From contig LADZ01000016.1 of NCBI GenBank assembly GCA_000961845.1, positions 20,465 to 84,464 on the forward strand: 64,000 bases of DNA, given 5' to 3'. Origin of the DNA: Flavobacteriales bacterium BRH_c54 (lineage in GTDB: Bacteria > Bacteroidota > Bacteroidia > Flavobacteriales_E > Vicingaceae). Below are positions 36,901-44,619 of the stretch, one piece after another. The notes beneath the pieces are model-generated. The model saw nothing but the letters and a program-made list of their open reading frames with translations. It did no database searches and was not told where the DNA came from. The first letter of the stretch is position 1; each line of letters begins with the position of its first letter. The position numbers were made by a program, and so were the translations under genes.

Positions 36901-38287
36901 GAGGATTACTTAAGCTGGCAGAAACACATTGTAAAGCTTGAAAAGCATTTATTCTCCCTGCTCCAAGTCGTCCAATATATCCTGGGTTGGCACCATCAAT
37001 ATTATCAGCAGAAGAATACATACAATTAATTAATGCTGTATTTGGCATAGTTGGGTTTAAAGATTTCATTAAACCTAAAAGTCCTGAAACCATTGGAGAA
37101 GCCATAGAAGTACCACTCATATAAGAGTAGCTATTGTTTGGTATAGTACTCGCAATATTACTACCCGGTGCGGTAATATCAACAGAATTCCCATAGTTAG
37201 AAAAACTTGACTTAACATCACCTGTTGTAGAAGAAGCTACAGAAATTACATTATTATAATTAGAAGGATAATGAGGGGTATTGTCATTATTTACATTGTC
37301 ATTTCCTGCTGCAGCAACAACTATAGAACCATTGTTCCAAGCAAAATTAACTATATTTTGACCAGTAGTTGAGTAGCCTGTTCCTCCCCAAGAGCAATTA
37401 ATAACATCAGCACCATTAACTGCAGCGTAATAAATTCCATCATATCCATTAGTTACTGAATTAGATCCGGCATTGTTTCTAGTGGCTTTAACAGCCATAA
37501 TGCTAATACCAAACCCAATAGAAGAAACTCCAATAGTATTATCTGTTTCTGCACCTGTAGTTCCTGCAACGTGTGTTCCATGACTAAAAGCAGTAGTTGG
37601 TGGGTTTGGGTTATTATCATTATCACCAACATCATAACCATTTACATCATCCACATATCCATTATTATCATCATCAATACTGTTATTAGGTATTTCTCCC
37701 GTGTTAGTCCATATTTGATTAGTTAAATCTGGGTGAGTAATTTGTACTGCATTATCTACCGTAGCTACAACTATGTTGGCATTACCTGTACTAATATTCC
37801 AAGCTTGTTCTGCTTGAATTTGAAATAAGCCCCACATATTAGTAGTGTTGTGATATTGGTCGTTTGGAGTATAAGAAGTTTTATATAAAGGTACTTTTTC
37901 AGCATAATCAACAGCACCAGAAGCTTCTAATTCATTAATAAAAGTTTCTACGTTTTCTATATCATCAAATTCAATTAAATAAGTGTTTAACAAATCCTGA
38001 GAGGAATATGCTTTTGGAAATGGTCTTGAAAGTTTTTTAATGGTATGATTTACAAAAACATTTCTTAAAAAAGGCATAGATGATAATTTAATGTTTTCAT
38101 CATTAAATGCTTCAATATTACCACTCTTAGAAGCTTGTTTTACAATAAAATTTTCTTCAGAATTTTTTATTTTAAACCAAATTTTACCGTCTTGATAATC
38201 TTCATAAACTTTTTGAGAATATCCGATACTTACAGTAAATGCTAACAGAAGTGTTAAAATACTTTTAAATAATAAATTTGTTTTCAT
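33944..38287 (-). CDS. Giant secreted subtilisin-like serine protease with PKD/Ig repeats and T9SS tail
   Basis: A 1447-residue S8 peptidase. It has a signal peptide (about 1-24), a propeptide (to about 145) and a catalytic domain with D178 (VVATVDNAV), H236 (SHGTHVAG), oxyanion N329 (AAAGND) and S394 (SGTSMASP), all intact. Next come a PKD domain (about 465-550), a beta-rich segment (about 555-745), further PKD/Ig-like domains, and four consecutive Ig-like repeats of about 71 residues each (about 1020-1305), then a last PKD-like domain and a type A T9SS sorting domain (last 80 residues, ending KFLK). It is a single-gene unit closed by a terminator hairpin. It is probably anchored or released at the cell surface; the repeats are likely stalk or carbohydrate-adhesion modules. 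Confidence 0.94.
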   Translation of the reverse strand: MKTNLLFKSILTLLLAFTVSIGYSQKVYEDYQDGKIWFKIKNSEENFIVKQASKSGNIEAFNDENIKLSSMPFLRNVFVNHTIKKLSRPFPKAYSSQDLLNTYLIEFDDIENVETFINELEASGAVDYAEKVPLYKTSYTPNDQYHNTTNMWGLFQIQAEQAWNISTGNANIVVATVDNAVQITHPDLTNQIWTNTGEIPNNSIDDDNNGYVDDVNGYDVGDNDNNPNPPTTAFSHGTHVAGTTGAETDNTIGVSSIGFGISIMAVKATRNNAGSNSVTNGYDGIYYAAVNGADVINCSWGGTGYSTTGQNIVNFAWNNGSIVVAAAGNDNVNNDNTPHYPSNYNNVISVASSTTGDVKSSFSNYGNSVDITAPGSNIASTIPNNSYSYMSGTSMASPMVSGLLGLMKSLNPTMPNTALINCMYSSADNIDGANPGYIGRLGAGRINAFQALQCVSASLSNPPVAEFTANVTTVYAGSSVTFTDQSTFAPTTWSWNFDNQSLGGVVPATANTQGPHTVTYNNIGLYEVSLTVTNTNGNDTETKTNYINVVQPGTCEIIDMDTTGSPFHFGWTPTLYSAGAGNGYVAGTNSYGDRAKLNYYNATQTSGFNYLIGTYIWFARASTNTPTKTIDVNVYDGTGGTVGALLGTKTLPMSYVIANTPGIPFIEFDNAVPLPASGEVFVGVRFANLNMAVGDTIAVVTNADAQSTPNTAWEQWNDNTWNAYNGTGGWGLSVTHYFFPWLTNDTTAISLTATPTTICEGEVVQYDATGSTGQDTLLWSFPGMNPANSNNVIDSVLYSSAGTYTTYLEVVGGGCSRYRIDSVTITVNPSPNVSIATTADTICSGTSVTLTASGATSYLWSPGGQTTNAITVSPTSTTTYNVAGTTGGCSGNGFVTIYVMNLPTVANVTVTPSTTICQGTNVVFDGTSSTNASTYSWSFPQGSPSMSSSTNPFETVSFGAAGTHNYSLQITSACGTDTYNGTVTIEALPTVTANATATTICAGAPVTLTGGGASSYSWDNGVTNGVAFTPSTTTTYTVTGTGTNSCQNTAQVTVTVNPAPTVTANATSTSICAGQSVTLTGSGNASSYTWDNGVTNGVAFTPSTTTTYTVTGTTGSCSNTDQITITVNPAPTVVANATSTSICAGQSVTLTGSGNASAYTWDNGVTNGVAFTPTATTTYTVTGTTGGCSNTDQITITVTPAPTVTATATSTSICAGQSVTLTGSGNASSYTWDNGVTDGVAFTPTATTTYTVTGTTGSCSNTDQITITVNQAPSAVVTFTPNSNICENMNVQFDASSSVGATSYNWSFPQGSPSMGSSTIANPLVSFGVAGTHNFAVVISNSCGTDIHNGSIVVDVCNSIDDLNNGKSMVAYFDNINNNINISYENIAQGTYNLNILNSLGQVIVSTKLNINNNEGIITVPFNENAKGIYFINIYNNDAKFNSKFLK
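34478..35335 (-). repeat. Four tandem 213-bp coding repeats in the subtilisin gene
   Basis: Four units encode about 71 residues each with the core CAG(Q/A)(S/P)VTLTG...YTWDNGVT(N/D)GVAFTP. Three are close to identical in DNA as well as protein; the fourth, the first in the protein (about 35113-35335), is more divergent. The TTTTYTVTG strand is shared by all. Confidence 0.85.
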
Positions 38288-38440
38288 AGTAATTAATTTT
38301 GATTAAAAATTTCGACCTAAAAGTAAGTATTTTTTGCGGAAAATACTTAGTCCTATGGTCAATTGACTTATCAACAATTGTTAATAAAACAAGCTCAATA
38401 CTAATGTTTTAAAAGAGGAAGAAATGGAAGTAAATTGATG

Positions 38441-39505
38441 TTACGGAAGAAACAAAATGTATCCGGAATTAATGCCTGACTGAAATTGATGGGAAAGTTG
38501 TTGGTTGTTTTTGTAAACAGAAATAGTACTATTTTGCACAAAATCTTTTGCATCAGCAACATAAATTTCTTGAGTAGTTGGGTGTATACCTAAGCTATAA
38601 AAAACCTCCCCATTATTGGAAACCCAATTTGATGTTGGTAAGGATGTATCATTAATATTCATTTTAAAAATATGATTATTAATGAAGTATAAATTTTCTT
38701 TTGAGTTATCAATTATTAAATCTGACGGAGAGTGATTAATATTGCCAAATACCAAAGTTTGTTCAATAGTTCTTAAGGTTGGATTAAACTTTATTAATTG
38801 AGCATTAGCTTCATTAAAACCACCGTCACACATTATCCAAATGTTATTATTTTTATCTAATACTAAGCTATTTGGTTGAATTCCTACCGAAATATTATCA
38901 ATAATTTGATGATTAGTTGTATTAATGAGTATTAATTTGTTGTTACTCATGTCACAAACATAAGCAGTATCGTTATAAATAAGCATTTCTTCTGTCCAAT
39001 TAGAGTTAGTTGTAATACTTCCAGAAATGGTGTTGTTTATTAAGTTTACGATGTTAATTTTATTGGAAAAGAGATTGCTTACATAAGCTGTTGATGAATT
39101 TATAGGTAGAAAATACCTGGGAGAATCAAAACCTGTAATGGTAGCTATTGAAGTAAAATCAGCTTTATCAATAATTTCAATTTTATTGGAATTATTCACT
39201 ACTACCACTATTTTTTCATTGAAATAATAAGCAGATTGGGCTACATCGCCTAAAGGATAATTATTGACTTGTTGAAAAATACCGTGATGTATATTTCTGT
39301 TTGTGGAGTTGTATAGTGTTAAAGTTGCGTTTCCAAAACCAAAATTCCCTTCATTAATAATAATAACATCATTTTGAATAGAAGGGGAAATGGCGTTTTC
39401 CTCACAGTTTTTACATTGCGGACCAAATTCTTCTTTTTTACAAGAAGAAAAAGTTAACAGGAATAATGCTAAGCCAACAAGGATATTTGAGGTGAAATTG
39501 TTCAT
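38441..39505 (-). CDS. btuG: BtuG-like beta-propeller surface lipoprotein
   Basis: A 354-residue lipoprotein (lipobox TFSSC, C22, followed by a CKNC motif) folded as a YVTN/YncE-type beta-propeller: the blades contain repeated 'x-IIDK/VNL...IATITGF' strand pairs and the VSNLFSNKINIVNLINN and YVCDMSNNKLILINTTNH motifs (about 70-300). In Bacteroides, BtuG is a propeller lipoprotein that binds cobalamin at the mouth of BtuB; similar DUF5074 propellers accompany BtuB in many Bacteroidota. Here it overlaps btuB by 4 bases (TGA/ATG) and is the last gene of the riboswitch operon, so a B12-capture role is a strong inference. The symbol is by context. Confidence 0.7.
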   Translation of the reverse strand: MNNFTSNILVGLALFLLTFSSCKKEEFGPQCKNCEENAISPSIQNDVIIINEGNFGFGNATLTLYNSTNRNIHHGIFQQVNNYPLGDVAQSAYYFNEKIVVVVNNSNKIEIIDKADFTSIATITGFDSPRYFLPINSSTAYVSNLFSNKINIVNLINNTISGSITTNSNWTEEMLIYNDTAYVCDMSNNKLILINTTNHQIIDNISVGIQPNSLVLDKNNNIWIMCDGGFNEANAQLIKFNPTLRTIEQTLVFGNINHSPSDLIIDNSKENLYFINNHIFKMNINDTSLPTSNWVSNNGEVFYSLGIHPTTQEIYVADAKDFVQNSTISVYKNNQQLSHQFQSGINSGYILFLP

Positions 39506-41391
39506 AATTTAAAAGCTAAGGTTAGCATGTAGTTTCTTAGTGGCATTGGTCTCCAGGCAATAGATTGGTAGGTTTGGTTAAAAAGGTTGTTCACTTGAAA
39601 ACGTAAATTAAAGGTAGTAGTTTTTAGTTTAATATCTTGAGAAAGAGAGACGTTAGAAATATAATTTGCCGGTAAATACCAATTGTTATCAGTGCTAATG
39701 TATCTTAATCCAGTGTAATAATAACCGTAACTTAAGGTGGTATTTTTATACGTTAATTTTATGTTTGAATTAAATTGATGTTGAGGTACATAAATTAATT
39801 GTTTGTAAAGAGCATCATCGGTATTTTTAGGTAAATCAATGTTCTTTGAAATGGTGTAAGCATAATTCCCTCTGATGCTTAAATCAACTTTGTTGAGCTT
39901 GTATTTGATGGTTAGCGTGCTTTCAACACCTTTGTTTTCTACTTTCTTTAAATTAGTAGGACTCCAAATATTTCCTGCACTTGGCTGCCATAAAATCCAG
40001 TTGGAAACATGAGCAAAAAAGAAAGTATTTTCTGTGGTAATAGTTGTTTTCCCAAAAGCTTTTTGGTATTTCAGTCCAGCTTCACTCATTTTTGCTTCTT
40101 CGGGTTTTAAATTAGGATTTCCACCAGGTGTCCAATACAAATCGTTAAAAGTGGGGTAGTTGTGATTTATTCCCGCAGCAGCTTTTAATGTTACACTTTC
40201 TAATTTAGGAAGTTGATAACCTAATGAAATACTTGGAGCTAAAGGTTTGAAGTAATCATCAACAACAGTCATTCTATTAAAAACAGTCCAATTTAAGCGT
40301 TTTAAATTTCCGGAAAAACCTGTTAGCCAACTATTGTTGAATCTTTTGTGCTCGCTATTATAACCATCTGCTTTAGCTTGTTCATGTCTTATATTAATTT
40401 TATTCAAAAAAGTAATTTTATCGTTTATAAAATAATTGACATCTATATGGTTATCAATTAAAAGACTGTTATTTTTTGAATTGATATCAATAAGTTTATT
40501 GTTGTAAATTAAGTTGTCGTGAATAAGAGCAGTACTTATTTTATAAGAGATTTTGTTTTTAAAACCAGTAGTATTGATTAACAAACGAAAAGATTCATCT
40601 TGTTGTGTTTCATCATTTTTTTCTACCAGCATGGTTGAGGGTAAGTTTCTATCGCTATTGAAATACCAAAACCTTATGCCAATGGTTTGGTTTTTTACTT
40701 TTTTATAAATGGCTTGTTGAAATCCGTATTGTTTTAAGGCTGCATTTTGAAGTCTTTCTTCAGGATTTTCTTTTTTGGAAAAGTTATGATATACTAAATC
40801 ATTCTCTGCATCGGAGTGTAAAATTCGTGTTTCGTAAAACCAATTGTTGGTTCCTAAATATGAAACTTTTCCACTATGAATTTGTTTGTTAAAACTGCCT
40901 ATGGAATAGTTGTAGTTCAATTTTACCGATTTTGTTGAATCATTAAAATTGGGCAAAGAATTTTGCAGGTTTATACTACCTCCTAATGCACCATTTCCGT
41001 CAATTAGTCCACTTGCACCGTAATGGAGCTCTACCTTATCAAAAAATGGAGTGGGGTATAAAGAAAAATCTATTTGCCCGTTCATGGGGGAATTTAAAGA
41101 AACGCCATTCCACAATACACGTGTATGGCCTGCACCTGTACCTCTAAAAGATACGGAGGCTAAAGAACCCGAACCATAAGACTTAATAAAAACGGTAGAA
41201 TTTTCTTGTAACAGTTGGGCTAAATTTTCAACAGATTTGGTGATAACAGCATCTAAGTTGGTTGTTTTGTAAGTGGCGGATACTGCTAATTCTTCAATAA
41301 CAAAGGGTTCAAATTTAATAGTGTCATTCAGTAATTGTCCAAAGGTGTTTTGAACAATAAACAGGGTAAATATGACGCTTATTAATTTCAT
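39502..41391 (-). CDS. btuB: TonB-dependent receptor, BtuB-like
   Basis: A 629-residue outer-membrane receptor with a signal peptide (about 1-18), a plug domain (about 40-150) carrying VSFRGTGAGHTRVLWNGVSLN and GALGGSINL, and a 22-strand barrel ending in an aromatic-rich LTLAFKL. The length is close to that of BtuB. The position behind a cobalamin riboswitch and before the propeller lipoprotein identifies the probable substrate as vitamin B12 or related corrinoids. No clear TonB box is recognised near the N-terminus. It overlaps the propeller gene by 4 bases. Confidence 0.88.
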   Translation of the reverse strand: MKLISVIFTLFIVQNTFGQLLNDTIKFEPFVIEELAVSATYKTTNLDAVITKSVENLAQLLQENSTVFIKSYGSGSLASVSFRGTGAGHTRVLWNGVSLNSPMNGQIDFSLYPTPFFDKVELHYGASGLIDGNGALGGSINLQNSLPNFNDSTKSVKLNYNYSIGSFNKQIHSGKVSYLGTNNWFYETRILHSDAENDLVYHNFSKKENPEERLQNAALKQYGFQQAIYKKVKNQTIGIRFWYFNSDRNLPSTMLVEKNDETQQDESFRLLINTTGFKNKISYKISTALIHDNLIYNNKLIDINSKNNSLLIDNHIDVNYFINDKITFLNKINIRHEQAKADGYNSEHKRFNNSWLTGFSGNLKRLNWTVFNRMTVVDDYFKPLAPSISLGYQLPKLESVTLKAAAGINHNYPTFNDLYWTPGGNPNLKPEEAKMSEAGLKYQKAFGKTTITTENTFFFAHVSNWILWQPSAGNIWSPTNLKKVENKGVESTLTIKYKLNKVDLSIRGNYAYTISKNIDLPKNTDDALYKQLIYVPQHQFNSNIKLTYKNTTLSYGYYYTGLRYISTDNNWYLPANYISNVSLSQDIKLKTTTFNLRFQVNNLFNQTYQSIAWRPMPLRNYMLTLAFKL

Positions 41392-41406
41392 TAATTTGGT
41401 TTAAAA

Positions 41407-41434
41407 GTTTGAGGTTTGAGGTTTGAGGTTTGAA
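41407..41434. repeat. Heptanucleotide tandem tract (GTTTGAG units)
   Basis: Three exact GTTTGAG units and one GTTTGAA lie in the 89-base gap between btuB and the upstream T9SS gene. Confidence 0.85.
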
Positions 41435-41480
41435 GTTAGTTTGAAAGTTGTCAATCGGTTTTCCTTTCCCTCTTCCCTTT

Positions 41481-42470
41481 TTACAACTTTATTATTTTGT
41501 GTGTTGATACTTGTTTGTTGGCAATAATTTTTAAAAAATAAATACCTTTTTCTAAGTTAGTTGTATTAATGGTAGTGTTATTTGATGGTGTTGTTTCTTC
41601 AAGTAGTGTTTTACCATTCATATCAACAATAGTATAGTTATAATCAGTGTTGGTGTTTAACTCTAAGGTTAAATTAGTTGAAAATGGATTGGGATAAATT
41701 TGGTTGACTATTGGTTCATTTTCATTAATGTTCGTTGGTTGTTGGTGAATGATACCAATGGCGTCTAAGTCAAAACCACCAGTAGGAAATGGAGTAGGAA
41801 AAGGGTCATTGATAATATTGTTGTCATCATCATAAGTGCCATAAGTTGGATTAATGCTACCAACCACATCAATAATTTTAACGTGAGTAATATTATTTAC
41901 ATCCAACCCCGGAGTTCCATCTACATCATCTAAATCAAAAGGAGTTCCGTATTGAGCTCGGTATTTTCCGGCCAAGTTATGAATATAAGTAGCATCCATA
42001 TTGGCATTATTATCAAGTTGAGTAGTATCTTGAGTTAGCGAATGAGCAGGAAATCTAAAAAAGTTGATACCATCTGAACTTACTTCAACAAAAGCAAGTT
42101 CTAAAAACTGTCCGTCAAATGAGTTTTCGAAAATAGCAAAATCTGCTCCGGAGCTATTTTTAATGGGAGCTGTAAAAGTTAAAACAGCACTGCCTCCATC
42201 ACCAAGACTAACAACTCCTCCTGTTCCTGATTTTCCTAAAACATCAGTTACTGTTCCGGCTGTAGTTTTTCCTAAAGAAGTATCAGCAATATTTTGCCAA
42301 CCTCTTTCTATTATAGCGCTAGTGGCCCAAGCTACAAAAACAGATGAATCTTTATGAATAGCAGTTGTGCCTATTTGTCCAACAGCTGGGGCATAAGGTC
42401 CTTGAGCAATTGCTTGGTTATTAAAAAATAACAGATTGATTATAAGTATTATGTATAGATAAAATTTCAT
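41481..42470 (-). CDS. T9SS-exported cell surface protein of the B12 operon
   Basis: A 329-residue secreted protein with a signal peptide (about 1-22, ending AIAQ), a beta-rich domain (about 25-250) and a type A sorting domain (about 255-329, ending HKIIKL). The domain contains GDGGSAVLTFTAPI, SGADFAIFENSF and FVEVSSDGINFFRFPA, plus an acidic DDDNN segment that could bind calcium. Similar 'cell surface protein' genes accompany BtuB in other Bacteroidota; the assignment to cobamide binding is by context only. It lies 4 bases from the PP-loop gene and 89 from btuB. Confidence 0.78.
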   Translation of the reverse strand: MKFYLYIILIINLLFFNNQAIAQGPYAPAVGQIGTTAIHKDSSVFVAWATSAIIERGWQNIADTSLGKTTAGTVTDVLGKSGTGGVVSLGDGGSAVLTFTAPIKNSSGADFAIFENSFDGQFLELAFVEVSSDGINFFRFPAHSLTQDTTQLDNNANMDATYIHNLAGKYRAQYGTPFDLDDVDGTPGLDVNNITHVKIIDVVGSINPTYGTYDDDNNIINDPFPTPFPTGGFDLDAIGIIHQQPTNINENEPIVNQIYPNPFSTNLTLELNTNTDYNYTIVDMNGKTLLEETTPSNNTTINTTNLEKGIYFLKIIANKQVSTHKIIKL

Positions 42471-42474
42471 TGTT

Positions 42475-43197
42475 TTAATTTTTTGGAATTAAGTCAATAA
42501 ACCAAAAGCCATTTGTTTGATTATTGGAAGGTAAAGAACAATCACTTGTTGTTTTTATGTTTAAAGGTTTATACACTATTTCTTTTTTAATAAAAGGAAT
42601 CTCATTTTTAAAAATAGGTCCGTCATAACAAAAAGTATGGTATTCGCCATTTTCGCCACAAGGGTCAACATGAGATGGAAGTTGTTGGAGAAAAGAAGCA
42701 TCTATTTCTTTGCCTATCCATTCTTGTTTTAAAAACCCATCATTAATACAACATAAAATGGTTTTAAATTTTTTGGAAATAAAATCATTAATTAAAAGAG
42801 TTGTGTTCATTTTCCATAAAGGAAAAATGGCTTTCATACCTATTTTTGATAAGTTATTTTCTCTGTAAACTCTTAAATCTTCAAGGAAGATATCTCCAAA
42901 AATAACGTGTTCAATACCTTCTGTTTTTGCTTTTTGTAAGGTAACAGCCATCTGCTGCTCATAAGTTTCGTTAGATGCTGTTGTAAGTCCCACTTTTAAC
43001 AATGGAATTCCTATTGCCTCTACCTGCTTATCCAATAATGCTTCACGAATTCCGTGCATAGAAATTCTTTTTACATCTTGATTGATAGTAGTTAAAAGAT
43101 ACTTTACATCAAACTGTTTTTCTGCTAACACTTTGTGCAAACAATAGGCAGAATCTTTGCCTCCGCTCCAACAAAATATGGCTTTTGGAATTGACAT
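42475..43197 (-). CDS. Dph6-like PP-loop ATP pyrophosphatase (ATP-dependent amide ligase family)
   Basis: A 240-residue cytoplasmic PP-loop ATPase with SGGKDS (11-16), which binds ATP and forms an adenylate. It belongs with diphthine-ammonia ligase (Dph6) and its bacterial relatives by sequence, with the HGIREALLDKQ and FGDIFLEDLR motifs and the HVDPCGENGEYHTF C-terminal motif. Bacteria lack diphthamide, so the acceptor must be something else. It is the second gene of the B12-riboswitch operon, 4 bases before the next coding region, so it is expressed with corrinoid uptake genes. A role in amidating a corrinoid or a side product is speculative. Confidence 0.82.
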   Translation of the reverse strand: MSIPKAIFCWSGGKDSAYCLHKVLAEKQFDVKYLLTTINQDVKRISMHGIREALLDKQVEAIGIPLLKVGLTTASNETYEQQMAVTLQKAKTEGIEHVIFGDIFLEDLRVYRENNLSKIGMKAIFPLWKMNTTLLINDFISKKFKTILCCINDGFLKQEWIGKEIDASFLQQLPSHVDPCGENGEYHTFCYDGPIFKNEIPFIKKEIVYKPLNIKTTSDCSLPSNNQTNGFWFIDLIPKN

Positions 43198-43204
43198 TAA
43201 TTGC

Positions 43205-44221
43205 TTAGTTTTTAATTACTTTTTTAATGGCAGTTTGGTTTTCAGTTGTATATTTTATAAAATAAATTCCATTAGCAAAAGCACTTAAATTAATAGTGTG
43301 ATTTTTATCGCTTAGATTGCTTTCAACTAAAATGGTTTTACCTGTAATATCTACCAGTTCTATTGAATTTAGCATTACCTCACTAGCAATAGTTAAAAAA
43401 TTAGTTGTAGGATTCGGATAAAAACTAACGTTATTAGTTTCAGCTAATTCATTAACATTAACAGTTTGGTCATTAAAATTATCCATGCAGAAAAAAGCAG
43501 GTGTATTCATTCCCCATTGTCCAACATCTGATGAATTTAATGTAAAAATTAAACTATCCACATTGCCTAAAGAAGTTAAGTCAACCCATTCCCATTGTTT
43601 AACAATATAGTCTTGGTTGTTGTCAACAAAACGATAATCTGCCAAATAAAAATTAACGCTATCGGTAGTGATATTTCCATTCGTATATCCTTTTATAGTC
43701 AATAAAAACCAATCAGGATCATTGCCTGTAGCGCCTCCAAATTGTTTGCCAATAGCATCTCCATCTCTCATACTGTTAGCAGCATAAGTGCTATTGGTAA
43801 CAAATACACCTGTTACCATATTATTTTGAGCAAGTCCGGAAAGTTGAATAACAGCATTATTTTGGGCAACAATATAGTTATCAGAGTTGTTGTAGCCACT
43901 AGCTGCTTTAGAGGCATATAAGTTGCCAAAACCAGAGGTAACACTATCGGTTACATTTGAATATGCAAAGCCTTGCGTCCAATATCCGGGAGCTCCCCAA
44001 GCGGTATCATAAACATTAGGAAAAATAGCAGTTCCGCTAGTAAATGAACTGTAAAAAGCACCATTGATGTGTGTTCCACTGTAATCAGAGCCACTCCAAT
44101 AACTGTTAGTAGATAAGTTTAGATTTTCAAAATCTGAAACGGTTTGAGCGTTGATGTAAGTTGCGGATAACATCAATCCGAGGAAAGCTGAGCTTGCCAA
44201 TTTCATTTTTTTTCTCATCAT
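43205..44221 (-). CDS. DUF4465 T9SS-exported protein (BtuH-like)
   Basis: A 338-residue exported protein with a signal peptide (start preferably at the ATG at 44206, MKLASSAF..., although ATGs at 44221 and 44218 are in frame; cleavage after YINAQ), a beta-jellyroll DUF4465 domain (about 30-250, with WTQGFAYSN and VDSLIFTLNSSDVGQWGMNTPAFFCMDN) and a T9SS sorting domain (about 258-338, ending KKVIKN). DUF4465 genes are frequently found behind B12 riboswitches, and I recall BtuH-type B12-binding surface proteins of Bacteroides as related. It is the first gene after the riboswitch. The cobamide-binding role is inferred. Confidence 0.82.
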   Translation of the reverse strand: MMRKKMKLASSAFLGLMLSATYINAQTVSDFENLNLSTNSYWSGSDYSGTHINGAFYSSFTSGTAIFPNVYDTAWGAPGYWTQGFAYSNVTDSVTSGFGNLYASKAASGYNNSDNYIVAQNNAVIQLSGLAQNNMVTGVFVTNSTYAANSMRDGDAIGKQFGGATGNDPDWFLLTIKGYTNGNITTDSVNFYLADYRFVDNNQDYIVKQWEWVDLTSLGNVDSLIFTLNSSDVGQWGMNTPAFFCMDNFNDQTVNVNELAETNNVSFYPNPTTNFLTIASEVMLNSIELVDITGKTILVESNLSDKNHTINLSAFANGIYFIKYTTENQTAIKKVIKN

Positions 44222-44305
44222 CTTTTTTTGTTTTAATGAGGTTAATAAATAAATTAACTCAAGCCAATCAAATACATAAATGCAGTAGTTGGTTAACTTG
44301 TTTTG

Positions 44306-44349
44306 AAAAAAAATAAAGTGAAGAGAAATTTTTGTTAGAAAAATTCTTC
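44306..44349 (-). terminator. Intrinsic terminator between riboswitch and coding region
   Basis: On the minus strand a stem GAAGAATTTTT/AAAAATTTCTCTTC (one bulge) with a 5-base loop is followed by CACTTTATTTTTTTT. The T8 run maps to 44306-44313. It lies 85 bases before the first start codon and after the aptamer, where a transcription-attenuation platform should be. Confidence 0.75.
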
Positions 44350-44389
44350 GCCTTTATTCCCGAAAGCATGTTGAAGTGAAACACTTCTG

Positions 44390-44548
44390 TTAGTGGCAGG
44401 TCTCCTGACTTTCTCCTTATTTTTACGCCTTCCCGATGGTTAATCAGTGGCAAAATGTAAAAACTTACAGAGCTTACAGTTGCGGGTACAGTTCAGGTTT
44501 TTCACCTGATTCCCTATTAATTCCAGACGTTAAATCTGAAAACCAATA
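44390..44548 (-). promoter_or_regulatory. Cobalamin (adenosylcobalamin/B12) riboswitch aptamer
   Basis: The minus-strand sequence contains the B12 box AGTCAGGAGACCTGCCA (44394-44410), the GGGAATCAGGTG element (44503-44514), the ACTGTACCCGCAACTGTAAG core (44471-44493), and flanking stem segments. All conserved blocks are in the canonical order at normal spacing. It controls the DUF4465-PPloop-T9SS-btuB-btuG operon. Confidence 0.95.
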
Positions 44549-44554
44549 ACGCAG

Positions 44555-44583
44555 CAAATGTATAACAAAATTTTAAAATGCAA
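44555..44583 (-). promoter_or_regulatory. Promoter of the B12 operon
   Basis: Minus-strand TACATTTG (44555-44562) matches TAnnTTTG. TTG on the minus strand (44581-44583) is 18 bases further upstream. The predicted start falls near 44548, right at the 5' end of the aptamer. Confidence 0.65.
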
Positions 44584-44619
44584 AATTTTATGATGAAATG
44601 TTTATGAACATAAACAAAA

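Noticed and set aside
42475..43197. True diphthamide synthesis
   Set aside because: Diphthamide occurs on eukaryotic and archaeal EF2 only, so the PP-loop enzyme must have another acceptor.
44268..44453. 61-residue minus-strand frame in the riboswitch leader
   Set aside because: It runs through the conserved B12 box and the terminator; RNA structure explains the sequence better.
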